Source of the DNA: an uncultured Eubacteriales bacterium
Lineage (GTDB): Bacteria; Bacillota; Clostridia; Christensenellales; Aristaeellaceae
Assembly (NCBI GenBank): GCA_902793605.1
Contig: CADBEB010000029.1
Location: 1 to 46,476 of the forward strand
Reading direction: 5' to 3'
DNA length: 46,476 nt
Shown here: positions 23,741-31,106 of the stretch, one piece after another
How the letters are laid out: each line of letters begins with the position of its first letter
Numbering within the stretch: position 1 is the first letter of the stretch
Made by a program: the position numbers and the translations under genes
Notes under the pieces: model-generated
Told to the model about the DNA's origin: nothing
Databases searched by the model: none
Seen by the model: the letters and a program-made list of their open reading frames with translations, nothing else

Positions 23741-24610
23741 ATGAGTGATCAGGAACTGCGCGGAAGAATCCAGCGGATGGTGCTGACGGAAATGGCACGG
23801 CTTGGCCATGCCTATGCTCCGGTGATGTCTTCCAACCGGCACTGCCATTTAAGCCGGGAGGATGTCGATCGGCTTTTCGGCACGGGATATCAGCTGACAA
23901 AACTGAGAGATCTGGTTCAGCCGGGGCAGTTTGCATGCAATGAAAAGGTGACGCTGGAAACGCCCAAAGGTACTGTATCCCTGCGGGTGGTCGGTCCGAT
24001 CCGGAAGGAAACGCAGGTGGAACTGAGCCTGACCGACTGTGCTAAACTCGGACTGAAGCCGCCGGTGCGAATGTCCGGCCGCCTGGAAGGCTCTCCGGGT
24101 TGTGTGCTGAAACAGGGAGACCGGAGCATTCAGATCCCCCGGGGCGTGATTATCGCTGCAAGGCATATACACATGTCAGCAGAGGAAGCGGCTGCCTATG
24201 GCGTAAAGAACGGTGATATCGTTTCACTCCGGGTTGAAGGTATTCGTGCGGTAACGCTTGAGAATGTAATCGTACGAAGCGGGGAAGGGCATGTCCTGGA
24301 GGTTCATATCGATAAGGATGAAGCCAATGCCTGCGGCCTGGAGGACGGAACCCTCAGCCGGGTGATCGTTCCAGGGCGTATCCCCGGGAGTGAAACGTTG
24401 GCCGCAGCGCAGCGACCGGCGGAACCAACGAAGCCGACTATGCTGGATCTGACAGGAGAAAAGGCTCGTCTGATCATGGAAGAGGATGTCATCCGTGCGA
24501 GCAAAAACGGTTACCGGATTATACGTTACGGAAAGGATGCGATTCTGACGCCGCTTGCCAGAGATGCTGCGAGGGAGAAACAGATCGAACTGGCAAAGGC
24601 GGTCGAATAA
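23741..24610 (+). CDS. pduL: PduL-type phosphotransacylase with encapsulation peptide and C-terminal extension
   Basis: A 289-residue microcompartment phosphotransacylase converting acyl-CoA and phosphate to acyl phosphate and CoA inside the shell. Residues 1-22 (QELRGRIQRMVLTEMARLG) form an amphipathic N-terminal encapsulation helix. The zinc-site motifs SNRHCHLS (31-38), RHIHMS (141-146) and VLEVHID with His189 are present. PduL is normally about 210 residues; here a further block (234-289) with ITPLA-like motif AILTPLARD and an acidic EEDVIRA helix resembles the N-terminal segment of EutQ-like proteins. Lies between the isomerase and aldehyde dehydrogenase genes; would regenerate CoA for the dehydrogenase and allow ATP from the acyl phosphate via a kinase elsewhere. 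Confidence 0.92.
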   Translation: MSDQELRGRIQRMVLTEMARLGHAYAPVMSSNRHCHLSREDVDRLFGTGYQLTKLRDLVQPGQFACNEKVTLETPKGTVSLRVVGPIRKETQVELSLTDCAKLGLKPPVRMSGRLEGSPGCVLKQGDRSIQIPRGVIIAARHIHMSAEEAAAYGVKNGDIVSLRVEGIRAVTLENVIVRSGEGHVLEVHIDKDEANACGLEDGTLSRVIVPGRIPGSETLAAAQRPAEPTKPTMLDLTGEKARLIMEEDVIRASKNGYRIIRYGKDAILTPLARDAAREKQIELAKAVE

Positions 24611-24631
24611 GACGCAGAGAGGATTGGAAAC

Positions 24632-26071
24632 ATGGCATTGACAAAGGAGGAACTGCAGCGGTTGACGGATGAGATCGTACGCAGTCTGGAAGGAAAGGTG
24701 GACGTGTCTCATCTGAGCGGATCGGCTGTCTCAGCTGCAGGGGCGGGTAGCACCGGACGCTGGCTTTGCGATACCGCAGAAGAGGCAATCTCCAATGCGA
24801 AAGCAGCCCAGGCGCAGCTGATGGAAATGACGCTGGATCAGCGTGCCGAGTTGATCGCCGCGATGAGAAAAGCGGGCATCGAACAGGCGGAGCCGCTGGC
24901 AAAACTGGCCCATGAAGAAACGGGATACGGCAGGGTAGAAGATAAAATCCAGAAGAATCTGCTGGTTTCCCGTAAAACCCCCGGCCTGGAAGACCTGACA
25001 ACACGCTGTGAAACAGGCAGCAAGGGGATGATGATGATCGAACAGGCGCCGTTCGGTGTGATCGGTTCCATTACTCCATCCACCAATCCGACCTCAACGA
25101 TCATCAATAACTCCATCAGTATGATTGCCGCCGGAAACGCGGTGGTGTTCAACCCCCATCCCGCGGCAAAGCGCGCTTCTCAGGAGGCGATGCGGGTGAT
25201 GGTGGAAGCGATTATTTCCGCCGGCGGTCCCGCCACGCTGATTACCACAGTCCGGGAGCCTACACTGGAGACAGGACAGGCCATCATGACGCATCCGGAT
25301 ATCCCGCTGCTTTCCGTCACGGGTGGAGAAGCGGTGGTAAAGGTAGCCATGAAGACTGGAAAGAAATGCATCGCGGCCGGGCCCGGCAATCCGCCTGTGA
25401 TCGTGGATGAAACGGCAGAGATTCCGGAGGCTGCTAAAAAGATCGTTGCCGGCGCCAGCTTTGACAACAATGTGCTGTGCATCGCCGAAAAGGAAGTTTT
25501 CGTCGTGAACAGCGTAGCGGACGAGCTTGTGCGGGAAATGGAACGAAACAATTGTGTACGGATCTCCGGAGACGATATCGACCGGGTGCTTCGGACCACG
25601 CTGATCCCGAAGGACGGGAAGCATGTGATCAACCGCAAGTATGTCGGACGGAACGCGGCGGTAATCCTGCGGGATGCCGGGGTTTCCTTCAACGGGGATC
25701 CGAGGCTCGTGATCGCGGAAGTGGACAGAAATCATCCCTTCGTTATGACAGAGATGCTGATGCCGGTGCTGGCCATTGTCCGGGTTCGTGACATCAACGA
25801 AGCGATCGCGGAAGCGTATCGGGCGGAACAGGGCTGCAAGCATTCCGCAATGATATACTCCACGAATATCCACAACATGTCCAATGCCGCCCGGAAGATG
25901 AACACAACCATCTTTGTGAAAAACGCCCCAAGCTTCTCGGGACTGGGATTCGACGGCGAAGGATATACCACAATGACCATCGCGACGCCCACAGGGGAGG
26001 GCGTTACCAGCGCGAGAACTTTCACGAGGCTCAGGCGCTGCGTTCTGTACGGTGATTTCCGCATCTGCTGA
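24632..26071 (+). CDS. CoA-acylating aldehyde dehydrogenase (PduP/EutE type) with N-terminal encapsulation peptide
   Basis: A 479-residue microcompartment signature enzyme oxidising an aldehyde with NAD and CoA to acyl-CoA. The N-terminal helix TKEELQRLTDEIVRSLEGK (4-22) is a typical encapsulation peptide, followed by a Ser/Ala/Gly linker to about 42. The core shows ITPSTNPTSTIINN (147-160), PGNPP (251-255) and catalytic Cys283 in NNVLCIAEK. The aldehyde should be the product of the operon's aldolase: acetaldehyde if the sugar is 5-deoxyribose, methylthioacetaldehyde if methylthioribose, lactaldehyde if fuculose or rhamnulose. A small hairpin (26059-26076) overlaps the stop codon. Confidence 0.95.
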   Translation: MALTKEELQRLTDEIVRSLEGKVDVSHLSGSAVSAAGAGSTGRWLCDTAEEAISNAKAAQAQLMEMTLDQRAELIAAMRKAGIEQAEPLAKLAHEETGYGRVEDKIQKNLLVSRKTPGLEDLTTRCETGSKGMMMIEQAPFGVIGSITPSTNPTSTIINNSISMIAAGNAVVFNPHPAAKRASQEAMRVMVEAIISAGGPATLITTVREPTLETGQAIMTHPDIPLLSVTGGEAVVKVAMKTGKKCIAAGPGNPPVIVDETAEIPEAAKKIVAGASFDNNVLCIAEKEVFVVNSVADELVREMERNNCVRISGDDIDRVLRTTLIPKDGKHVINRKYVGRNAAVILRDAGVSFNGDPRLVIAEVDRNHPFVMTEMLMPVLAIVRVRDINEAIAEAYRAEQGCKHSAMIYSTNIHNMSNAARKMNTTIFVKNAPSFSGLGFDGEGYTTMTIATPTGEGVTSARTFTRLRRCVLYGDFRIC

Positions 26072-26076
26072 TGCGG
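26059..26076 (+). other. Stem-loop at the enzyme/shell gene boundary
   Basis: CCGCATC and GATGCGG form a perfect 7-bp stem with a 4-base loop spanning the dehydrogenase stop codon. It has no T-run, so it is not a terminator; it could protect the downstream shell mRNA or weaken translation read-through. Confidence 0.4.
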
Positions 26077-26125
26077 CGGCACATATTAAACTACGAGGAA
26101 CAGGAAACTGAAAGGAGAAACGGAA

Positions 26126-26422
26126 ATGGCACAGGAAGCATTAGGACTTATTGAAACCAGAGGACTGGTCGGATCCATCGAGGCAGCGGACGCGATGGTA
26201 AAAGCGGCGAACGTGCATCTCGTGGGTAAAGAACTTGTTGGCGGCGGTCTGGTTACCGTTATGGTCCGTGGTGACGTCGGAGCGGTGAAGTCTGCTGTTG
26301 AAGCGGGTGGCGCAGCAGCAAAGCGGGTCGGCGAACTGATCAGTGTTCACGTGATTCCGCGGCCGCATGAGGAAGTGGAAGATATTCTGCCGAAGGCCCC
26401 CGCAGCCGGAAAAGGTAAATAA
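26126..26422 (+). CDS. BMC-H shell hexamer protein (PduA/EutM type), copy 1
   Basis: A 98-residue single BMC-domain protein that tiles the shell facets as hexamers. Typical PduA/EutM sequence: ALGLIETRG at the start, [14 protein letters not shown] (17-30), the pore loop VGGG (38-41) where PduA has GSG, and [15 protein letters not shown] near the end. The short C-terminal tail [10 protein letters not shown] is Lys/Gly-rich. It starts behind AAAGGAG. The following gene is an almost identical paralogue, with only about eight differences in the shared core, so the pair arose by recent tandem duplication or is kept by gene conversion. Confidence 0.95.
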   Translation: MAQEALGLIETRGLVGSIEAADAMVKAANVHLVGKELVGGGLVTVMVRGDVGAVKSAVEAGGAAAKRVGELISVHVIPRPHEEVEDILPKAPAAGKGK

Positions 26423-26456
26423 TTAATCCGCAGGAGAATGAAAGGAGATTTGAACA

Positions 26457-26732
26457 ATGGAACTTCAGGCTTTGGGAATGGTTGAGACAAAAGGACTGGT
26501 CGGATCTATTGAAGCAGCGGATGCGATGGTGAAGGCTGCCAATGTTCATCTGATCGGCAAGGAACATGTCGGCGGCGGTCTGGTGACCGTTATGGTACGG
26601 GGCGATGTCGGCGCGGTGAAGGCAGCTGTAGAAGCAGGCGGCGCGGCGGCCAAGCGGGTTGGCGAGCTGGTCAGCGTGCATGTGATCCCGCGGCCCCATG
26701 AAGAGGTTGAGGCGATCCTGCCCCAGGCATAA
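26457..26732 (+). CDS. BMC-H shell hexamer protein (PduA/EutM type), copy 2
   Basis: A 91-residue BMC-domain protein nearly identical to the one 34 bp upstream. It shares the VGGG pore loop and [11 protein letters not shown] end but lacks the Lys/Gly-rich tail. Differences include Leu-to-Met and Ile-to-Val near the start and Glu-Leu to Glu-His before the pore loop. Pore chemistry should be close to copy 1, so the two may mix in one facet. No BMC-T (tandem-domain) gene is present in the operon. Confidence 0.95.
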   Translation: MELQALGMVETKGLVGSIEAADAMVKAANVHLIGKEHVGGGLVTVMVRGDVGAVKAAVEAGGAAAKRVGELVSVHVIPRPHEEVEAILPQA

Positions 26733-26790
26733 GTCAAAGTAAACGAAATCAGAACCGGATCGAAACATAGAGATCGGAGGAGGAACGGAT

Positions 26791-27216
26791 ATGTTAAAAG
26801 GGATTTCCCCGCTCCTTACACCGGAGCTGCTAAAGATTCTGGCGGAAATGGGCCACGGCGATGAACTGGTTATCGGCGACTGTAATTTTCCTGCGCAGTC
26901 TATGGGTCAACGCTGCGTACGCTGCGATGGAAAAGGTGGTGTTGAACTGCTCGATGCCATCCTGCAGCTGTTCCCGCTGGATCAGTTTGTTCCGGCGCCC
27001 ATTACTGTAATGGATCCTCAGGGAGGACTGGAAAGCGATCCTCCGATCTGGGCAGAACTGGACGAGGTCTGCCAGAAGTACCAGCCCGGAGTGAAATTTG
27101 AGAAAATCGGACGATTCGATTTCTATGACCGGGCGAAAAAAGCTTATGCTACGGTCGCAACGGGTGAAAAAGCGCTGTATGCCTGTTATATTATTAAAAA
27201 GGGCTGCCTGATCTGA
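26791..27216 (+). CDS. RbsD/FucU-family mutarotase in the microcompartment operon
   Basis: A 141-residue RbsD/FucU protein paralogous to the one at 5876, sharing MLKGI, EMGHGDELVIGDCNFP with His22, and the C-terminal ALYACYIIKKG. Mutarotases speed interconversion of sugar ring forms and anomers. MtnK-type kinases act on the anomeric hydroxyl, so a mutarotase that supplies the correct furanose anomer is a logical partner (inference). It starts behind AGGAGGAA and sits between the shell genes and dhaK. It carries no encapsulation peptide, so it likely works in the cytosol. Confidence 0.9.
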   Translation: MLKGISPLLTPELLKILAEMGHGDELVIGDCNFPAQSMGQRCVRCDGKGGVELLDAILQLFPLDQFVPAPITVMDPQGGLESDPPIWAELDEVCQKYQPGVKFEKIGRFDFYDRAKKAYATVATGEKALYACYIIKKGCLI

Positions 27217-27231
27217 GGAGGACGACAGAAC

Positions 27232-28248
27232 ATGAAAAAAATCATCAATACACCGGAGAATTTTATTCCTGAGATGCTGGAAGGCATATACGCGGCCCAT
27301 CCGAACGACCTGACTTTTGCGGAGGGGGATCTGCACTGTCTGGTAACAAAGCATAAACAGGCCGGAAAAGTCGGAATTGCTACCGGTGGCGGATCCGGAC
27401 ATCTGCCGTTGTTTCTGGGTTACGTCGGGAAGGGTATGCTGGACGGATGTTCAATCGGTGATGTGTTCCAGTCGCCAAGCGCAGAGCAGATGCTGGCCGT
27501 GACGAAGGAAATTGACCAGGGCGCCGGTGTGCTCTATATCTATGGAAATTATAACGGGGACATCTTCAATTTTGACATGGCCGCGGAAATGGCGGACATG
27601 GAGGAAGATATCCGTGTGGAGAGTGTTGTCGCAGGAGAGGATGTCGCATCCGCCGGCCCGTCCGCAGAAGGTGAACCGAACAAGCGCAGGGGCGTAGCCG
27701 GGATCTTCTTCGTGTACAAGTGCGCCGGTGCGGCGGCCGCCGCGGGCAAAAACCTGGACGAAGTGAAGGCCGTTGCGGAGAAAACCTGCGCGAATGTCCG
27801 GACCATGGGTGTGGCGCTGACCTCCTGCACGGTGCCGAGGGTCGGCCATCCCAGTTTTGAGATCGGCGACGACGAGATGGAGATCGGCATGGGGATTCAC
27901 GGGGAACCCGGAATCCGCCGGGGCAGGCTGGTGCCCGCGGATGAGATCGTGGACGAGATGATGGAGCCCATCCTGAAGGATATTCCCTACCAGGCAGGTG
28001 ATGAGGTAGCTGTGCTGATCAACGGTCTGGGTGCGACGCCGCTGGAGGAACAGTATGTGATGTTCCGCCGGGTGAAGCAGATCCTGGACGAAAAGGGAAT
28101 CAGCCTATGGCATACCTATGTGGGAGAGTACGCCACCTCCATGGAAATGGCCGGCGCGTCGATCTCGCTGCTGCGCCTGGATGACGAACTGAAAGGCTGG
28201 CTGGCAGCACCGGCCGATACGCCTTTCTTTAAACAGTTTCAGCTGTAA
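27232..28248 (+). CDS. dhaK: DhaK-type ketose kinase substrate-binding subunit
   Basis: A 338-residue DhaK homologue; the family binds dihydroxyacetone or a related short ketose covalently through a His. Motifs: GGGSGHLP (52-59, His57), NYNGDIFNF (106-114, Asp110) and GIHGEPG (221-227) with the substrate-binding His223. The usual GGGSGHEP is GGGSGHLP here, a Glu-to-Leu change next to the active site, hinting at a different ketose. It starts behind AGGAGG, 15 bp after the mutarotase, and is followed by dhaL. No DhaM phosphocarrier is linked, so the phosphoryl donor is either ATP or a DhaM encoded elsewhere. Its role beside an aldolase that already gives DHAP is unclear. Confidence 0.9.
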   Translation: MKKIINTPENFIPEMLEGIYAAHPNDLTFAEGDLHCLVTKHKQAGKVGIATGGGSGHLPLFLGYVGKGMLDGCSIGDVFQSPSAEQMLAVTKEIDQGAGVLYIYGNYNGDIFNFDMAAEMADMEEDIRVESVVAGEDVASAGPSAEGEPNKRRGVAGIFFVYKCAGAAAAAGKNLDEVKAVAEKTCANVRTMGVALTSCTVPRVGHPSFEIGDDEMEIGMGIHGEPGIRRGRLVPADEIVDEMMEPILKDIPYQAGDEVAVLINGLGATPLEEQYVMFRRVKQILDEKGISLWHTYVGEYATSMEMAGASISLLRLDDELKGWLAAPADTPFFKQFQL

Positions 28249-28257
28249 GGAGGCCGT

Positions 28258-28848
28258 ATGAACGCGGAGAACCTGAAAGGGCTGCTCTCTGCATGGGCAG
28301 CGCTGATGACGGAAAAGAAGGACTGGCTGATCGAGCTGGACAGCGTGGTTGGCGACAGCGATCTGGGCCTGACCATGAGCGACGGCTTTGCCGCAGCTTC
28401 CGGAGCCGCCGCTGAAAGTGAGCTGACAGATGTAGGAAAACTGGCTTACCAGGCAGGCAAAGCCATGGCGACAGCGGTTCCGTCCACGATGGGAACGCTG
28501 ATGGCCAGCGGCCTTATGAACGCGGGAAAGGTGCTGAAGGGACAGGAAGAGGCGGATGACGCGGCATTTTTCCAGGCGTATCTTGATGGAGTTCAGAACC
28601 GCGGGAAAGCACAGTTGGGTGAGAAAACCTTCCTGGACGGACTGGCACCTGCCGTGGAGGCGCTGAAGGAAGGCAAGACACCGGCGGAGACAGCCGGGAT
28701 TGCCTGGGATGCGTTTGAGAACACAAAGGGAATGCTGGCCAAACATGGCCGGATGGCGATCCGGGGCGAAGCATCCAGGGATATGCTGGACCCAGGCGCC
28801 GCAGTAGCAGCCCTGCTGATGAAGGGCTATGCTGAAGCACAGCTTTAA
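28258..28848 (+). CDS. dhaL: DhaL-type nucleotide-binding kinase subunit
   Basis: A 196-residue all-helical DhaL homologue that binds ADP/ATP and magnesium and phosphorylates the ketose held by DhaK. The metal-binding Asp triad is present in LDSVVGDSDLG (Asp28, Asp33, Asp35), though the usual GDGDHG is GDSDLG. Other conserved parts are PSTMGTLMASGL and the DPGA loop near residues 178-181. It is translated 9 bp after dhaK behind AAGGAGG. The matching divergence in both subunits supports a shared non-standard ketose substrate. Confidence 0.9.
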   Translation: MNAENLKGLLSAWAALMTEKKDWLIELDSVVGDSDLGLTMSDGFAAASGAAAESELTDVGKLAYQAGKAMATAVPSTMGTLMASGLMNAGKVLKGQEEADDAAFFQAYLDGVQNRGKAQLGEKTFLDGLAPAVEALKEGKTPAETAGIAWDAFENTKGMLAKHGRMAIRGEASRDMLDPGAAVAALLMKGYAEAQL

Positions 28849-28903
28849 ACAGGAATAAGAGCCGTGCCTGTCTCCGGGGCAGGCTGGTTGAGGAGTGACA
28901 GGA

Positions 28904-29917
28904 ATGACCATACGGGAAATTGCTGCGCAGGCAGGTGTTTCTCCCGCTGCAGTATCTCTTGTGATCAATAATAAAAAAGGGGTCAGTGAGGAGACCCGGA
29001 AGCGGATTCTCTCCGTAATGGAGGAGAGTGGCTATTCGCCTGCCATTCGAAAAAAGGAACAAAAGCCACTGAAGATTGTTGTGCTGAAGTACCGGGTCCA
29101 TGGAATCGCGTTTGAGGAAAACCAGGGATTCATTGCATCCATCGTGGACCGGATTGAAAGCGAATGCAGGCATCACGGATATGATCTTCTCATGTATAAC
29201 TGCGATCCGGCCAATGCAGCTGCGTCCATAAAGGATATGATGAATCCGCCGCCCGATGGCGTAATCCTGATCGCAACGGAACTGCCGGAAGAAGATTTTC
29301 CCTTGCTTGATCTGATTGACGTGCCGCTGGTGGCGCTGGATCAGAACCTGTATTATCCCAAAGTCGACTGCGTTGTGATGGATAATGAAAACCTGATGGC
29401 CAGCCTGGTGGAATACCTGGTGAAGTGCGGACATCGGGAGATCGGATATTTCAAGTTTTCCCAGGCTGTGAGGAATTGTGATGAACGTTACCGGGGGTAC
29501 CTGGCTGCCCTGAAACGTTTGGGCCTTGAAGCACCGGAACCTGTAATTCTGAAGCCGACGGTGGATGGCGCGTTCGAGGACCTGGCCGGGCTGATTCGCA
29601 GCGGACAATATATTCCACATGGCGCGGTGGTGTGCGACAATGACACCATTGCAATCGGCGCGATTAAAGCCATCCGGGAAGCCGGTTACTCCATCCCGGA
29701 GGATATCTCCATCATCGGTTTTGATGATATCCCGTTCAGCGCGACCACGATGCCGGCCCTGACCACGATGCGAATCTCCCGGTCGGCAATGGGAGAGATG
29801 GCGGTCAATATTCTCCGCCGGCGTATGAAACATCCGGACTATCCCTGTATGAAGCTTTTGCTTAGCGGGAAGCTGATCATCCGGAACTCGACCCGGATAC
29901 TGGAGGAAACGCCATGA
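28904..29917 (+). CDS. LacI-family regulator inside the microcompartment operon
   Basis: A 337-residue LacI regulator. The N-terminal HTH (TIREIAAQAGVSPAAVSLVIN) and hinge are followed by a periplasmic-binding-type sensor domain ending ISIIGFDDIPFSATTMPALTT. ATG 28904 is the start, with GAGGAG 8 bp upstream; the in-frame GTG 28895 overlaps that ribosome site. It lies between dhaL and four vertex-protein genes and overlaps the first by 4 bp, so it is co-transcribed with the operon it probably controls. Its likely ligand is the pathway sugar or sugar phosphate. Its operator is not obvious; the 17351-17395 repeat is a candidate. Confidence 0.9.
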   Translation: MTIREIAAQAGVSPAAVSLVINNKKGVSEETRKRILSVMEESGYSPAIRKKEQKPLKIVVLKYRVHGIAFEENQGFIASIVDRIESECRHHGYDLLMYNCDPANAAASIKDMMNPPPDGVILIATELPEEDFPLLDLIDVPLVALDQNLYYPKVDCVVMDNENLMASLVEYLVKCGHREIGYFKFSQAVRNCDERYRGYLAALKRLGLEAPEPVILKPTVDGAFEDLAGLIRSGQYIPHGAVVCDNDTIAIGAIKAIREAGYSIPEDISIIGFDDIPFSATTMPALTTMRISRSAMGEMAVNILRRRMKHPDYPCMKLLLSGKLIIRNSTRILEETP

Positions 29918-30237
29918 TTGTGGGACGCGTAACGGGAAATGTGGTCAGTTCCAATAAGTCCGAAAAACTGCGGAACGCAAAGCTGCTCATCGTTCAGATC
30001 GTCGATATCGGAACAATGGAGATGAAGGATGACTATCTGATTATGATTGATGATGTCGGCGCCGGGGTCGGGGATCTCGTATTCGGTGCCTATGGCAGCT
30101 CATCCCGCCAGTCTGATACGTCAAAACAGTTTGCATCGGACTATACGATTTATGGAATTATCGATTCCATCGACCAGCGCGGGAAGCGCACCTATGATAA
30201 AGCAGAGGAGGAAGATCCGTGCAACTGGCAAAAGTGA
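29914..30237 (+). CDS. BMC-P vertex protein (EutN/CcmL), copy 1
   Basis: A 107-residue EutN/CcmL pentamer protein that caps microcompartment vertices. Starts MIVGRVTGNVVSSNKSEKL with the OB-like fold; DDVGAGVGDLVFGAYGSSSR is the conserved central loop, followed by YGIIDSID. Overlaps the LacI gene by 4 bp and the next vertex gene by 19 bp. Its C-terminal tail (TYDKAEEEDPCNWQK) is longer than in the neighbours. Confidence 0.92.
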   Translation: MIVGRVTGNVVSSNKSEKLRNAKLLIVQIVDIGTMEMKDDYLIMIDDVGAGVGDLVFGAYGSSSRQSDTSKQFASDYTIYGIIDSIDQRGKRTYDKAEEEDPCNWQK

Positions 30238-30518
30238 TCGGAAGCGTGGTATCCACGCGAAAATGCGACCGGCTTGAAGGGATGAAGCTCCTGGTTGCGA
30301 TCCCGATCGATATGGATACGTTCCAGGAAAAAGGATCTCCTTTTGTCACGGTGGATACGGTTGGAGCCGGAGAAGGTGAGATCGTGATGTGGTGCGGGGG
30401 CTCCAGTTCCCGGGCGACGGAGATTACAACAAACAAACCGGTGGACGCGACAATCATCGGCATTGTGGATAATGTGGACATTTTAGGCAAGCGGGTGTTC
30501 ACAAAAGGAGAAGTATGA
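30219..30518 (+). CDS. BMC-P vertex protein (EutN/CcmL), copy 2
   Basis: A 99-residue EutN/CcmL protein starting at GTG 30219 with a ribosome site (GAGGAAGA) inside the previous gene. Visible are MQLAKVIGSVVSTRKCDRLEG, the loop VGAGEGEIVMWCGGSSSR and IIGIVDNVDI. The shared GSSSR loop places it closest to copy 1. It overlaps the next gene by 4 bp. Confidence 0.92.
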   Translation: MQLAKVIGSVVSTRKCDRLEGMKLLVAIPIDMDTFQEKGSPFVTVDTVGAGEGEIVMWCGGSSSRATEITTNKPVDATIIGIVDNVDILGKRVFTKGEV

Positions 30519-30805
30519 AACTGTCAAAAGTGACGGGTACAGTGGTATCCACAATCAAGTACGACCGCTATCAGGGGCACAAGCTGCTGAAGGTACGTCA
30601 TCTGACGCTGGATGGCTGGACCGTCGGGGAAGAAATGGTGGCGATTGATATGGCCGACGCAGGCGTCGGAGATATTGTGCTGACTAACAACGACGGTGGT
30701 GCTGCCAAGATGATCACGGGAGACAAGGAAATCATTGCCGGTCTGACCATCTGCGGGGTAGTGGATTCCTATACCTGGCAGGGGCGTACGATCCAGTGCC
30801 ACTGA
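30515..30805 (+). CDS. BMC-P vertex protein (EutN/CcmL), copy 3
   Basis: A 96-residue EutN/CcmL protein. It keeps the family start (KLSKVTGTVVSTIKYDRYQGHKLL), the central DAGVGDIVLTNNDGGAAK loop and ICGVVDSYTWQG. The loop GGAAK replaces the GSSSR of copies 1 and 2, so vertex pores may differ. Confidence 0.92.
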   Translation: MKLSKVTGTVVSTIKYDRYQGHKLLKVRHLTLDGWTVGEEMVAIDMADAGVGDIVLTNNDGGAAKMITGDKEIIAGLTICGVVDSYTWQGRTIQCH

Positions 30806-30820
30806 AGGGGGAAATAATGG

Positions 30821-31096
30821 ATGAATATCGGCCGGGTTGAGGGCAGCGTCGTTTGCTCTGTTAAAACGCCGACGCTGACTGGCGTGAAACTGCTGGTGGT
30901 TCGCTTGCTGGCAAATAGCGAACCAAAAGGCCTGGTGATTGCATCCGACGGGACCCACCAGGCCGGGATCGGTGATACAGTTTATCTGATCGGAAGAATG
31001 GAAGCAGCGATGATGACTGATTTGCAAAAACTGCCCCCCTGCGATCTGTGCATTGCCGGGATCATCGACCCGGAGACGCTGACGCAGGAGGGCTGA
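30821..31096 (+). CDS. BMC-P vertex protein (EutN/CcmL), copy 4
   Basis: A 91-residue EutN/CcmL protein, the most diverged of the four. Start NIGRVEGSVVCSVKTPTLTG, central loop QAGIGDTVYLIGRMEAAMM, ending IAGIIDPETL. Start ATG 30821 follows AAGGGGG. It is the last gene of the operon and ends 10 bp from the convergent ribokinase gene; no terminator is visible in that gap. Confidence 0.9.
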   Translation: MNIGRVEGSVVCSVKTPTLTGVKLLVVRLLANSEPKGLVIASDGTHQAGIGDTVYLIGRMEAAMMTDLQKLPPCDLCIAGIIDPETLTQEG

Positions 31097-31106
31097 GGAA
31101 GGAACG

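Noticed and set aside
26457..26732. BMC-T shell protein formed by the two adjacent BMC-H genes
   Set aside because: Each gene has its own start, stop and ribosome site with a 34-bp gap; they are two single-domain proteins, not a tandem-domain fusion.
17472..31096. L-fucose/L-rhamnose microcompartment
   Set aside because: The aldolase family fits, but no fucose or rhamnose isomerase or kinase is present, while MtnK- and MtnA-like genes are. Kept only as an alternative.
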